Below are positions 1-8,401 of a stretch of DNA of 64,000 bases, piece by piece. The notes below the pieces were generated by a model, which searched no databases, was not told the DNA's origin, and worked only from the letters and a program-made list of their open reading frames with translations. Both the position numbers and the translations under genes were made by a program. Source of the DNA: an uncultured Ruegeria sp. GTDB taxonomy: Bacteria > Pseudomonadota > Alphaproteobacteria > Rhodobacterales > Rhodobacteraceae. Positions within the stretch are counted from its first letter, which is position 1; each line of letters starts with the position of its first letter. The stretch spans positions 39,650 to 103,649 of the forward strand of contig NZ_CANMFF010000017.1 of assembly GCF_947497005.1 (NCBI RefSeq), written 5' to 3'.

Positions 1-215
1 AGGGCCAGCAGCCCGGCGATTTCTTCAATTTCGGCGCTGTTTTGTGTGGGTTCACTCTCAGTGATCTGGTGCGGCCACATAAGACCCAGCGACAGATCTT
101 CGACTTTGCGTTGAATACACGGCCAGGTGGGATCGGAATAATCCGCCGCAATGCTTGGACCAACAGTGCCGAGCCAAGCCAGTGCCATAACAATCAGCTT
201 GCGGTTCGACATCAT
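1..215 (-). CDS. Secreted protein of unknown function (C-terminus off the window)
   Basis: An open frame on the minus strand starts at the ATG at 215-213 (a second ATG follows at 212) and runs off the left edge without a stop. A strong AGGAG ribosome site lies just upstream. The first ~24 residues look like a signal peptide (basic MSNRK, then a hydrophobic stretch to SIAA). The mature part begins ADYSDPTWPCIQRKVEDLS and carries one cysteine soon after the cleavage point. I do not recognise the family. The gene is divergent from the formaldehyde dehydrogenase gene and shares its 159-bp promoter region, so it may belong to the methanol oxidation island. That it is a real gene is fairly sure; its function is unknown. 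Confidence 0.7.
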   Translation of the reverse strand, partial: MMSNRKLIVMALAWLGTVGPSIAADYSDPTWPCIQRKVEDLSLGLMWPHQITESEPTQNSAEIEEIAGLLA

Positions 216-374
216 AGCTCTCCTCCACGCGGATATTATGCATGAAATCTGCGTGCTAAGTCCATTCAACCCAATACACACCATTGTCTTAATTGTTTGA
301 ACAAGGGGCTGACCCTCATACTCGACCCATGCTGTCGGTCTGAATGATTCCGGCGCAAGGGAGGACAGACAGAT

Positions 375-1487
375 ATGAGAACACGCGCGGCGGTTGCTGT
401 GGCGGCAGGTCAACCATTGGAAATCATGGAGGTTGAACTGGATGGGCCAAAAGCAGGCGAAGTCCTGATTGAGGTGAAGGCGACCGGTCTATGCCATACG
501 GACGAGTTTACCCGTTCGGGCGATGATCCCGAAGGGATATTTCCTGCAATTCTGGGCCATGAAGGCGCAGGAGTTGTTCAGGAGGTCGGGGAAGGTGTTA
601 CCAGCCTTGAGGTAGGGGACCATGTGATCCCGCTTTACACCCCCGAATGCCGCGAATGCGAATATTGCCTGAACCCCAAGACGAACCTGTGTCAAAAGGT
701 GCGCGCGACGCAGGGCGCGGGTCTGTTGCCGGACGGTACGACCCGGTTCAGCATGTTGGATGGCACACCGATCCATCACTACATGGGCTGTTCGACCTTC
801 GCCAATCACACGGTGGTGCCAGAAATCGCGCTGGCCAAAGTGCGCAAGGACGCGCCGTTCGACAAAATTTGTTATATCGGCTGCGGCGTCACAACCGGGA
901 TCGGAGCCGTCATCAAAACCGCCAAGGTCGAGATCGGATCGCGCGGCGTTGTGTTCGGTCTCGGCGGTATCGGCTTGAACGTAATCCAAGGTCTGCGCAT
1001 GGCTGGTGCGGATCAAATCGTTGGCGTCGATCTGAACGATGGCAAAGCCGAGATGGCAACGTATTTCGGTATGACCGATTTCGTGAACCCCTCGAAAGTC
1101 AACGGTGATCTGGTGGCACATCTGGTCGAACTGACCAGTGGTGGCGCGGATTACACCTTTGACGCCACGGGCAATGTTGGTGTGATGCGTACCGCTTTGG
1201 AATGCGCGCATAAAGGGTGGGGTGAAAGCATCATCATCGGCGTTGCACCCGCTGGTGCCGAAATATCGACTCGTCCCTTCCAGCTGGTCACCGGACGGTC
1301 GTGGCGCGGAACGGCGTTTGGCGGTGCCAAGGGGCGGACGGACGTTCCGAAAATCGTCGACTGGTACATGGATGGCAAGATCGAGATCGATCCCATGATC
1401 ACGCACAATCTTACACTGGATGAGATCAACCACGGCTTTGAGCTTATGCACGAGGGTAAGTCGATCCGTGCAGTAGTGGAGTACTGA
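375..1487 (+). CDS. frmA: S-(hydroxymethyl)glutathione dehydrogenase (class III alcohol dehydrogenase)
   Basis: Oxidises S-hydroxymethylglutathione, formed from formaldehyde and glutathione, to S-formylglutathione with NAD+ in the cytoplasm. The 370-aa length is normal for the family. Catalytic zinc ligands C40, H62 and C170 are visible, as are the four structural-zinc cysteines C92, C95, C98 and C106. The Rossmann motif GLGGIGLN lies near residue 195. The start is preceded by AGGGAGGA at a good distance. The S-formylglutathione hydrolase gene starts 1 bp after the stop, so the two steps are co-transcribed. With xoxF downstream, its job is to remove formaldehyde made by methanol oxidation. 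In Paracoccus this gene is called flhA. Confidence 0.96.
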   Translation: MRTRAAVAVAAGQPLEIMEVELDGPKAGEVLIEVKATGLCHTDEFTRSGDDPEGIFPAILGHEGAGVVQEVGEGVTSLEVGDHVIPLYTPECRECEYCLNPKTNLCQKVRATQGAGLLPDGTTRFSMLDGTPIHHYMGCSTFANHTVVPEIALAKVRKDAPFDKICYIGCGVTTGIGAVIKTAKVEIGSRGVVFGLGGIGLNVIQGLRMAGADQIVGVDLNDGKAEMATYFGMTDFVNPSKVNGDLVAHLVELTSGGADYTFDATGNVGVMRTALECAHKGWGESIIIGVAPAGAEISTRPFQLVTGRSWRGTAFGGAKGRTDVPKIVDWYMDGKIEIDPMITHNLTLDEINHGFELMHEGKSIRAVVEY

Positions 1488-1488
1488 C

Positions 1489-2322
1489 ATGGACTTAAAG
1501 GTCATCTCACAAAACCGCAGTTTTGGAGGGGAGCAAACTGTCTACTCCCACTCGTCCGAGAGCTGTGATTGTGAGATGACCTTTGCCATCTATCTGCCAC
1601 CACAGGCCAAAACCGGACCAGTGCCGGTGCTATGGTATCTGTCCGGCCTGACCTGCACCCATGAAAACGCGATGACCAAAGGCGGTTTTCAGGAGGCAGC
1701 GGCGGATTATGGCGTTGCTGTGGTGTTTCCTGACACCTCTCCGCGCGGCGACAACGTTGCGGATGACGACGCCTATGATCTGGGTCAGGGGGCAGGGTTC
1801 TATGTGAACGCTACCCGGGATCCCTGGCGGTCGCATTTCAGAATGTATGACTACATCGTCGACGAGCTGCGCGATATCGTGTTGAAGAATTTCCCGATTC
1901 AGGATCGCCATGGAATCACAGGTCATTCCATGGGCGGTCACGGCGCGATTACGATCGCGATACGCAATGCAGATAAATTTGGATCGCTTTCCGCATTTGC
2001 GCCGATTGCGCATCCGACACGCTCGGATTGGGGCCGCAAACAGCTCAGTAGCTATCTCGGGGATGACGAAAACACCTGGGTCGAGCATGACGCCACTCTG
2101 CTGCTTGAAGAACACGGATGGAAAGGTGACCTGCTGATCGATCAGGGTGCGGATGATCAGTTCCTTGATCTGCTCAAACCCGAAGCTTTGGCTAACATGA
2201 TGGCCAAGCGACGACAGCCCGGTCAGATCAGAATTCAGGAAGGGTATGACCATTCATATTTCTTCGTGAACAGTTTTGCGCGCGACCATGTCGAATGGCA
2301 CGCCGAACGTCTAAGCCAATGA
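1489..2322 (+). CDS. fghA: S-formylglutathione hydrolase
   Basis: Hydrolyses S-formylglutathione to formate and glutathione, the second step of glutathione-dependent formaldehyde oxidation. The 277-aa esterase D fold shows the nucleophile elbow GHSMGGHGA with S147, an acidic triad residue in the DQGADDQF segment near 221-228, and the catalytic histidine in YDHSYFF near 255. The oxyanion-hole region LSGLTCTHEN near residue 51-60 is typical. It lies 1 bp behind frmA and 16 bp before the cytochrome c gene, in one operon. The assignment is secure. Confidence 0.96.
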   Translation: MDLKVISQNRSFGGEQTVYSHSSESCDCEMTFAIYLPPQAKTGPVPVLWYLSGLTCTHENAMTKGGFQEAAADYGVAVVFPDTSPRGDNVADDDAYDLGQGAGFYVNATRDPWRSHFRMYDYIVDELRDIVLKNFPIQDRHGITGHSMGGHGAITIAIRNADKFGSLSAFAPIAHPTRSDWGRKQLSSYLGDDENTWVEHDATLLLEEHGWKGDLLIDQGADDQFLDLLKPEALANMMAKRRQPGQIRIQEGYDHSYFFVNSFARDHVEWHAERLSQ

Positions 2323-2338
2323 AAAACGCAAGGAAAGA

Positions 2339-2734
2339 ATGATAGTGTTCAGAACGGTAATCACGGCTACTTGCCTCATGTTTGCACCTGCCTTCGTCAG
2401 TGCCGAAGGCGATCCCGAAGCGGGTGAGAAAGTCTTTCGCAAGTGCAAAGCCTGTCACGCTGTGGGCGAGGGGGCGGAAAACAAAGTGGGGCCCATGCTG
2501 AACGGTATCGTTGGGCGTCAGGCAGCAATGGTTGAGGGGTTTGGCTATTCCCCGACTCTCATCGAACTGTCCGAAGAGGGGCTGGTCTGGACACCGGAAG
2601 AACTGGACGCGTTTCTAACAAAACCGCGCGACTACGCGAAGGGGATCAAGATGACCTTTGCCGGTCTGCGAAAAGAAGACGATCGCGTCAATATTATCGC
2701 ATATCTTGCGACCTTTGAGGACCCAGGGTCGTAA
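2339..2734 (+). CDS. Class I cytochrome c (c2/c550-like), periplasmic
   Basis: A 131-aa exported monohaem cytochrome. A signal peptide spans residues 1-22 (cleavage after SAEG region), followed by the haem site C36-K-A-C39-H40. A methionine axial ligand is probable in the KGIKMTFAGL segment, as in cytochromes c2. It sits between fghA and xoxF. Paracoccus denitrificans has a comparable c-type cytochrome gene (cycB) next to xoxF, so it may pass electrons from the XoxF/XoxG pair to the oxidase. It could also be a general electron carrier. Family certain, partner inferred. Confidence 0.88.
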   Translation: MIVFRTVITATCLMFAPAFVSAEGDPEAGEKVFRKCKACHAVGEGAENKVGPMLNGIVGRQAAMVEGFGYSPTLIELSEEGLVWTPEELDAFLTKPRDYAKGIKMTFAGLRKEDDRVNIIAYLATFEDPGS

Positions 2735-2831
2735 GAGAGCGCATTGCTCGCACGTCGAACTGGCCGGAATAGGGCTGGTCCGGACGAGCATTAACAGACA
2801 CCGCAATCCGACCTGGGTGAGGTGTTGCTAT

Positions 2832-2847
2832 GCAGCGAGAACGCTGC
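2832..2847 (+). promoter_or_regulatory. Small hairpin in the xoxF leader
   Basis: A perfect 6-bp stem (GCAGCG / CGCTGC) with loop AGAA lies about 20 bp upstream of the xoxF start, just before the AAGGGAGGAG ribosome site, in the 132-bp gap after the cytochrome gene. It could affect translation or mRNA stability of the highly expressed xoxF transcript. Stems this short occur by chance, so the role is a guess. Confidence 0.3.
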
Positions 2848-2866
2848 ACGAAAGGGAGGAGATTGA

Positions 2867-4669
2867 ATGAAAAATTTATCGCTTTGGACCTCCGGGATTG
2901 CCATTGCACTGGCCACCGCGGCCTATGCAAATGACGACCTGGTTGCCCAGATGGAGAACGCGAAACAGTGGGCGATCCAGACGGGTGACTACAAAAATCA
3001 GCGCTATTCCGCACTGGATCAGATCAACGCAGACAATGTTGGTGATCTACAGGTCGCATGGACCTTCTCGACCGGCGTTCTGCGCGGTCACGAGGGTTCG
3101 CCGCTGGTGATTGGCGACATGATGTATGTCCACACGCCGTTCCCGAACATTGTCTATGCACTGGATCTGGCCAATGACGGCAAAATCGTCTGGAAGTATG
3201 AGCCCAAGCAGGACCCGGACGTGATTCCGGTTATGTGCTGTGACACGGTGAACCGTGGTGTGGCTTACGCTGATGGCAAGATTTTCCTGCATCAGGCCGA
3301 CACCAAGGTTGTGGCGCTGGATGCCAAGTCCGGCGATGTCGTGTGGGAAGTCCAGAATGGTGACCCGGCGATTGGTGAAACCAACACAGCCACAGTGTTG
3401 CCTATCAAGGACAAGGTCATTGTCGGAATCTCGGGTGGCGAATTTGGTGTGCGCGGGTCGGTTACGGCCTATGACATGAACTCGGGCGAGCAGGTTTGGC
3501 GCGCCTATTCCATGGGACCGGACTCCGATATCCTGGTTGATCCTGAAAAAACCACCCATCTGGGTAAACCTGTTGGTGCAGACTCGGGTACAAACACCTG
3601 GGAAGGCGATCAGTGGAAGATTGGCGGCGGGACCACCTGGGGCTGGTATTCTGCGGATCTGGACGAAAACCTGATGTACTATGGCACGGGTAACCCGTCG
3701 ACCTGGAATCCGGCGCAACGCCCGGGCGACAACCGCTGGTCCATGACCATCATGGCACGTGATATCAACACCGGTGTGGCAAGATGGTTCTACCAGATGA
3801 CGCCGCATGACGAATGGGACTATGACGGCATCAATGAAATGATCCTGTCGGAACAGGAAATTGATGGCACCGAACGCAAGCTGCTGACCCATTTCGACCG
3901 CAACGGTCTGGGATACACCATGGACCGCGTCACAGGTGAGTTGCTGGTGGCCGAAAAGTTCGACCCGGTTGTGAACTGGACAACGGGCGTTGACATGGAT
4001 CCCAACAGTGACACTTATGGTCGTCCGGCTGTGGTTGCGCAGTATTCGACGGAACAGAACGGCGAGGACGTAAACTCGACCGGTATCTGCCCGGCGGCTC
4101 TGGGGACCAAAGACCAACAGCCTGCAGCCTATTCGCCGAAGACTCAGCTGATGTACGTGCCAACCAACCATGTTTGCATGGACTATGAGCCGTTCCGCGT
4201 GTCCTACACTGCTGGTCAGCCCTATGTGGGTGCGACTCTGGCGATGTACCCGGCACCGGATAGCCATGGTGGTATGGGTAACTTCATCGCTTGGGATAAT
4301 ACGGACGGAAGCATCAAGTGGTCTCTGCCCGAGCAGTTCTCAGTCTGGTCTGGTGCTCTGGCAACCGCTGGCGATGTGGTCTTCTACGGAACGCTCGAAG
4401 GGTATCTGAAGGCCGTTCATGCTGAAACTGGTGAAGAACTGTATAAGTTCAAAACACCTTCTGGCATCATCGGCAACGTGATGACGTATGAGCAAGGTGG
4501 CAAGCAGTATATCGGCATCCTGTCGGGTGTTGGTGGCTGGGCCGGTATTGGTCTGGCGGCTGGTCTGACCAACCCCAACGACGGTCTGGGCGCCGTAGGT
4601 GGCTATGCCGCTCTCAGCGACTATACCGCGCTGGGCGGTCAACTGACTGTGTTCGCCCTGCCGAACTAA
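2867..4669 (+). CDS. xoxF: XoxF-type lanthanide-dependent PQQ methanol dehydrogenase
   Basis: Periplasmic quinoprotein that oxidises methanol (and possibly formaldehyde) using PQQ and a lanthanide ion. The 600-aa precursor has a signal peptide (residues 1-21) and beta-propeller tryptophan-docking repeats throughout. The vicinal disulphide pair CC occurs in VIPVMCCDTVNRG near residue 124. The catalytic base D318 is followed two residues later by D320 in the motif DEWDYDG. That second aspartate is the established marker of lanthanide-binding XoxF; calcium-dependent MxaF has alanine there. No mxaF or mxaI is present in the window. An AAGGGAGGAG ribosome site precedes the ATG. It is followed by a terminator-like hairpin and then xoxG. 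Confidence 0.97.
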   Translation: MKNLSLWTSGIAIALATAAYANDDLVAQMENAKQWAIQTGDYKNQRYSALDQINADNVGDLQVAWTFSTGVLRGHEGSPLVIGDMMYVHTPFPNIVYALDLANDGKIVWKYEPKQDPDVIPVMCCDTVNRGVAYADGKIFLHQADTKVVALDAKSGDVVWEVQNGDPAIGETNTATVLPIKDKVIVGISGGEFGVRGSVTAYDMNSGEQVWRAYSMGPDSDILVDPEKTTHLGKPVGADSGTNTWEGDQWKIGGGTTWGWYSADLDENLMYYGTGNPSTWNPAQRPGDNRWSMTIMARDINTGVARWFYQMTPHDEWDYDGINEMILSEQEIDGTERKLLTHFDRNGLGYTMDRVTGELLVAEKFDPVVNWTTGVDMDPNSDTYGRPAVVAQYSTEQNGEDVNSTGICPAALGTKDQQPAAYSPKTQLMYVPTNHVCMDYEPFRVSYTAGQPYVGATLAMYPAPDSHGGMGNFIAWDNTDGSIKWSLPEQFSVWSGALATAGDVVFYGTLEGYLKAVHAETGEELYKFKTPSGIIGNVMTYEQGGKQYIGILSGVGGWAGIGLAAGLTNPNDGLGAVGGYAALSDYTALGGQLTVFALPN

Positions 4670-4681
4670 GCCAAGAAACAG

Positions 4682-4714
4682 ACCGGCGCGGCCCAAACAG
4701 ACCGCGCCGGTTTT
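4682..4714 (+). terminator. Rho-independent terminator or attenuator between xoxF and xoxG
   Basis: A 10-bp GC-rich perfect stem (ACCGGCGCGG pairing with CCGCGCCGGT) with a 10-nt loop is followed by TTTT. It stands 12 bp after the xoxF stop and about 25 bp before xoxG. Because xoxG and xoxJ follow on the same strand, it probably acts as a partial terminator that keeps xoxF mRNA far above xoxGJ. Confidence 0.8.
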
Positions 4715-4738
4715 CACCTGTAAAGAAACGAGTTTTTC

Positions 4739-5242
4739 ATGAACCACTCTGTACGTCTTCTGGCATCTGTTCTTGTGTCCAGCCTTCCCGGGGCCGCGAT
4801 TGCTGACAATCTGGCGGTCTCGTATTCCGAGGATGGGCGGTACTACACCGAAGACGATATCCCGACATTCAACGTGGCCGAGAATGGCACAGTGGACTGG
4901 ATGACCTTTTCAGGCTTTCGGCGTTATCACGCGGAATGCCATGTCTGCCATGGTCCGGATGGTGAAGGCTCGACCTATGCGCCCGCTTTGAAAGAATCGG
5001 CGCTGGATATGGACTATTACGACTTTGTCGACATCGTTACGAACGGTCGTCAAGTGGTGAACGCCGCTGAAAATTCGGTGATGCCGGGATTTGGCAACAA
5101 CCCGAATGTGATGTGCTTTCTGGATGACATCTATGTATACTTAAAGGCTCATGGATCGGGCGCGATTCCGCGCGGTCGCCCACCCAAGAAAGAGGCGAAA
5201 TCCGATGTGATCCGCGAGGATGAAGATGCGTGCATGGGTTAA
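4739..5242 (+). CDS. xoxG: XoxG: cytochrome cL-type electron acceptor of XoxF
   Basis: A 167-aa periplasmic c-type cytochrome that takes electrons from XoxF. It has a signal peptide (1-22) and a single haem motif C67-H-V-C70-H71. The extended N-terminal segment before the haem and the long C-terminal tail rich in K/E after the haem domain resemble XoxG/MxaG rather than small cytochromes c2. A probable axial methionine is in SVMPGFGNN near residue 118. It overlaps the start of xoxJ by 23 bp, the conserved xoxFGJ order. Position and sequence agree. Confidence 0.92.
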   Translation: MNHSVRLLASVLVSSLPGAAIADNLAVSYSEDGRYYTEDDIPTFNVAENGTVDWMTFSGFRRYHAECHVCHGPDGEGSTYAPALKESALDMDYYDFVDIVTNGRQVVNAAENSVMPGFGNNPNVMCFLDDIYVYLKAHGSGAIPRGRPPKKEAKSDVIREDEDACMG

Positions 5243-6068
5243 GGCTTGTTTTGCTCTGACGGCACTTAGCATGTGGTTCGGTCAGGCGCTGCCTGCGCAG
5301 GCTCAAACCTCTGACCTGGTATCAAAGACAGCCTTTCGCGTTTGCGCGGACCCCGCCAACTACCCTGTGTCGACCGAGGACGGATCGGGGTACGAAAACC
5401 AGCTGGCCGAGTTAATCGCTGCTAAGTTGGAATTGCCTGTTCAGTATGTCTGGTTTCCCCAAGCGACGGGGTTCATTCGAAACACCTTGACCGCTAAACG
5501 GTGCGATGTGGTGATCGGCTACGCGCAAGGTCATGAATTGGTGCAGAACACCAATCACTACTATACGTCCGCCTATGCGCTCATCGTGCCGATGGACAGC
5601 GATCTGGCCCAGGTGGATCGATTGAATGACCCAGCGCTCAAGGGGCGTAAGATCGGGATCGTGGCGGGTACTCCTCCGGCGGCGCATATGGCGCGCAACG
5701 GACTGATCGGTCAGGCCAAGCCCTACAACCTGTTTGTCGATCGCCGCGTGGAAAGCCCGGCTATCGATATGCTGGATGATCTGCAATCGGGAGACATTGA
5801 TGCGGCCATCCTTTGGGGTCCGCTGGGCGGACCTTTGGTCAAGGCTGATTACCCCGATTTCAAGGTTATCCCAATGGTCAAAGAAGAGCTGCCTCCACGC
5901 CTGTTCTATCGCATCACAATGGGCGTGCGGCAGGGTGAAAAGGTTTGGCAGCGGCAACTGAATTCATTGATCCGCCGCAATCAGGATGAGATCAATGCTG
6001 TGTTGGCCGAAGCGGGTGTTCCATTGGTGAATGATCTGGGGACCGAGGTTCTGGACCTGTCGCAATGA
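5220..6068 (+). CDS. xoxJ: XoxJ: periplasmic substrate-binding-like partner of XoxF
   Basis: A 282-aa exported protein of the bacterial solute-binding family 3 fold (quinoprotein dehydrogenase-associated subgroup). XoxJ/MxaJ is thought to assist activation or maturation of the methanol dehydrogenase rather than transport. The signal peptide spans roughly residues 1-28, ending PAQAQ. The mature part starts with the family-like segment FRVCADPANYPVS. The start at 5220 overlaps xoxG; an ATG 6 bp later is equally possible. It overlaps the next gene by 4 bp (ATGA), indicating translational coupling. Confidence 0.9.
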   Translation: MKMRAWVKACFALTALSMWFGQALPAQAQTSDLVSKTAFRVCADPANYPVSTEDGSGYENQLAELIAAKLELPVQYVWFPQATGFIRNTLTAKRCDVVIGYAQGHELVQNTNHYYTSAYALIVPMDSDLAQVDRLNDPALKGRKIGIVAGTPPAAHMARNGLIGQAKPYNLFVDRRVESPAIDMLDDLQSGDIDAAILWGPLGGPLVKADYPDFKVIPMVKEELPPRLFYRITMGVRQGEKVWQRQLNSLIRRNQDEINAVLAEAGVPLVNDLGTEVLDLSQ

Positions 6069-6619
6069 TGCGTGCGTTCCTGGCAATTGCGCTATTCTCA
6101 ACCTCGGCAATAGCGCAAACCGTCCCGGAACCCAGTGACTACCGCATGGAAAACTACCGCGCGCCGGTGCCTGACCAGATAACCGGCGGCACAACCATCG
6201 GCCCGGAAGACACGCACGGCCTTTGGCAAGATCAGAGCGCTGCGTTTATCGACGTTTTACCTCAGCCGCCGAAACCAGCCAATCTGCCCGAGGGCACGAT
6301 TTGGCGGGACAAGCCGCGCGACAGCATTCCCGGTACGATCTGGTTGCCCAATGTTGGTTACGGAGCAATTGCAGACGTCACAGCGGACTATTTTCGATCG
6401 GGGCTAGAGACCAGCACCAATGGCGACGTCAACCGTAGAGTTGTGTTCTTCTGCCTCGAAGATTGCTGGATGAGTTGGAACGCGGCCCGACGCGCAATCG
6501 ATTGGGGCTATACCAAAGTCTACTGGTTCCCCGAAGGCACCGATGGCTGGGCCTTGTGGGGGTACCCATTAGAACGGGTCGAGCCATTTCCGGGTCAGCC
6601 CGCAACCGGAGGCGGTTGA
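6065..6619 (+). CDS. PQQ-dependent catabolism-associated CXXCW-motif protein (rhodanese-like)
   Basis: A 184-aa periplasmic protein with a signal peptide (1-18) and a rhodanese-like domain. The signature is C130-x3-C134-W135 in the segment FFCLEDCWMSWNAARRA, characteristic of the family found only beside PQQ-dependent alcohol dehydrogenase genes. Two closely spaced cysteines suggest a thiol-redox or assembly role, but no activity is established to my knowledge. It is coupled to xoxJ by an ATGA overlap and ends 1 bp from the convergent SoxYZ-like gene. Family assignment is good; function remains open. Confidence 0.88.
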   Translation: MMRAFLAIALFSTSAIAQTVPEPSDYRMENYRAPVPDQITGGTTIGPEDTHGLWQDQSAAFIDVLPQPPKPANLPEGTIWRDKPRDSIPGTIWLPNVGYGAIADVTADYFRSGLETSTNGDVNRRVVFFCLEDCWMSWNAARRAIDWGYTKVYWFPEGTDGWALWGYPLERVEPFPGQPATGGG

Positions 6620-6620
6620 T

Positions 6621-7439
6621 CTAAAAGCCCGCCAGTTTCTTGTGCAAGTGACTGACCGTGCCGTCCGTATCCGTCATCGTTACGTCAACCGCTTGCGCAC
6701 GGCTTGGGACGGATATGCCGACCCTCGGGTTTTCAGACAATGAAATTGATCCGGTCATCTGAACATAACCGGTGCCGTCAAGCTCAATATCCACGGTTTC
6801 GACATAGCGCATAGGGATGAACAGCAGAGAAATCTGGTCCATCTGCATTCCAGAATGCGACGGATGATCAATGTTCAGATCCATTTTGTTGGCACGATCC
6901 GCGCCCAAATTAGATAGACGTGACAGAGTGTCCAGCGCAGGGACACGACCGACCAGTTCGGCCTTCATCGTTCCCAAATTTTCCAATGCCAATTTCGGAT
7001 CGGTTCCCGGTGGTGCGGCACAAGCCCCAACGCCGGATGTTTTGACGAATGTTTCCGAGACCCAAAGCCGGCCATCCGTGGTTTCGGCGATGACATGCAT
7101 CGGGGTCGGCCCGTTCACGCGCAAGGTCACGTCGAAGTAGAAACTCGGCAGCGGTTCTTCCAGCTCGAACACCGCAGAAACCGGCATTGGATTTTCGTCC
7201 AGTACCAAAGTCACTTTGGCTACGTTCGTTCCTCGGGGGGCGATGACCTGCGCCGCCAGTTTTGCTCGCGCATCATCGGGTGTGCGATAGGGTGCATCAA
7301 TTGCGATCAATGCGTCGCCATTCTGCATGGGCCGGTCGCCGTAAAGCAGCGCGCGGACATTTTCCCATGCTTCATTCGATGCAAAGGCCGGAGCAGCCAG
7401 CACGCAGAACAGGGCTGCAATCAGGTGAGAAGCCTTCAT
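6621..7439 (-). CDS. Quinoprotein dehydrogenase-associated SoxYZ-like carrier
   Basis: A 272-aa exported protein with a signal peptide (1-20). The N-terminal half resembles SoxY and the C-terminal half (from about residue 185) resembles SoxZ, an arrangement known from proteins linked to PQQ dehydrogenases. A cysteine in SGVGACAAPPG near residue 138 occupies the place of the SoxY carrier cysteine, so it may carry a sulphur or other small adduct. The start overlaps the stop of the upstream beta-propeller gene by 4 bp. The substrate and partner are unknown. Confidence 0.85.
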   Translation of the reverse strand: MKASHLIAALFCVLAAPAFASNEAWENVRALLYGDRPMQNGDALIAIDAPYRTPDDARAKLAAQVIAPRGTNVAKVTLVLDENPMPVSAVFELEEPLPSFYFDVTLRVNGPTPMHVIAETTDGRLWVSETFVKTSGVGACAAPPGTDPKLALENLGTMKAELVGRVPALDTLSRLSNLGADRANKMDLNIDHPSHSGMQMDQISLLFIPMRYVETVDIELDGTGYVQMTGSISLSENPRVGISVPSRAQAVDVTMTDTDGTVSHLHKKLAGF

Positions 7440-8401
7440 TGTCTTCCTCCTTGCAGAAAGCTGCCAAAGGCACGCGGCCCGTCGCAGGTTTCTATCGTTT
7501 CTATCACAGAGAGCGCCTTTGGGTCCACGATGCTGACAGTGTTGTCGAACCAGTTTGCGACGACCACCAGATCCTCGCTGGCGGTTGCATCAATGCCCTC
7601 CGGGTACTCTCCGACCTCGATCAGAGCTTCATGCTCCAACGTCGTTAGAGAGATAACGCTGAGCGTATTTGCATATTGGTTTGTGACGAATGCATGACCC
7701 TGGGCAAAAGCGATCCCATAAGGGCGTTCGCCGACCGGAATCGTGGCGGTGACCGTGCCAGTTTCGACATCGATAACGCTGACATCATTGCTTCCGACAT
7801 TGCCGACGAACAGCCGCCCATCCGGGGCAAAGCGCAATCCAAAGGGGCGGGTGCCAACGGTAATTCGATGACGTGATTGCAGAGTTTCTGTATCAAACAC
7901 TGACACCTGATCTGCGTCCTTGTCAGCTGAAGCCAGAAAACGACCATTGGCTGACATCGCGATCCCAGCGGGGGCGGTGCCTGTTGGCAGTTCCTTCAGA
8001 ACCTCCAGGTTTTCGCCGTCCAGCATCCAAAGACGGGCGTTGTACCAATCCGACACAAATACCCGTCCACCTGTCGAGTCCAGCACGATCCCGATGGGAC
8101 CACCATCCAGTACATTCTGCGCTATCGTCTCACCGGTCTCAGAGGACAAACGCCGCACAGTTTTGCTGTCCGGGGACACGGTGAACAGCGTTCCGTCCAA
8201 CCCAGCGGCCACGCCCGCAGGCTTGCCGGGCAGGGGCCAACGGGCGGTTTCCTGCATTTCGGAAAGATCAATCCGGCTGAGTTCCTCGCCGTTTTGACAA
8301 GTGATGAACGCCGTCTCTGCCAGCGCCATGCTAGCAGAGATCGCCGCAATCAACGTGAACAATCGGCTAGCTTGCCGCACCAAAACGCTCGACCAGCGCA
8401 T
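7436..8401 (-). CDS. Periplasmic YncE-like beta-propeller protein
   Basis: A 321-aa protein made of YVTN-type repeats, visible as recurring blocks such as VSVFDTETL, VSVIDVETG, LSVISLTTL and VSIVDPKAL, each about 40 residues apart, preceded by a signal peptide (about 1-29). Such propellers accompany PQQ dehydrogenases and lanthanide-uptake genes. The ATG at 8401 overlaps the upstream SRPBCC gene by 35 bp; a GTG at 8380 gives a smaller overlap. It lies in a minus-strand operon MxaD-like, propeller, SoxYZ-like. Its precise function is unknown. Confidence 0.8.
   Translation of the reverse strand: MRWSSVLVRQASRLFTLIAAISASMALAETAFITCQNGEELSRIDLSEMQETARWPLPGKPAGVAAGLDGTLFTVSPDSKTVRRLSSETGETIAQNVLDGGPIGIVLDSTGGRVFVSDWYNARLWMLDGENLEVLKELPTGTAPAGIAMSANGRFLASADKDADQVSVFDTETLQSRHRITVGTRPFGLRFAPDGRLFVGNVGSNDVSVIDVETGTVTATIPVGERPYGIAFAQGHAFVTNQYANTLSVISLTTLEHEALIEVGEYPEGIDATASEDLVVVANWFDNTVSIVDPKALSVIETIETCDGPRAFGSFLQGGRQ

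Noticed and set aside
3047..4267. A 406-codon open frame antisense to xoxF
   Set aside because: It mirrors xoxF codon usage; the product shows no recognisable domain and no ribosome site is present.
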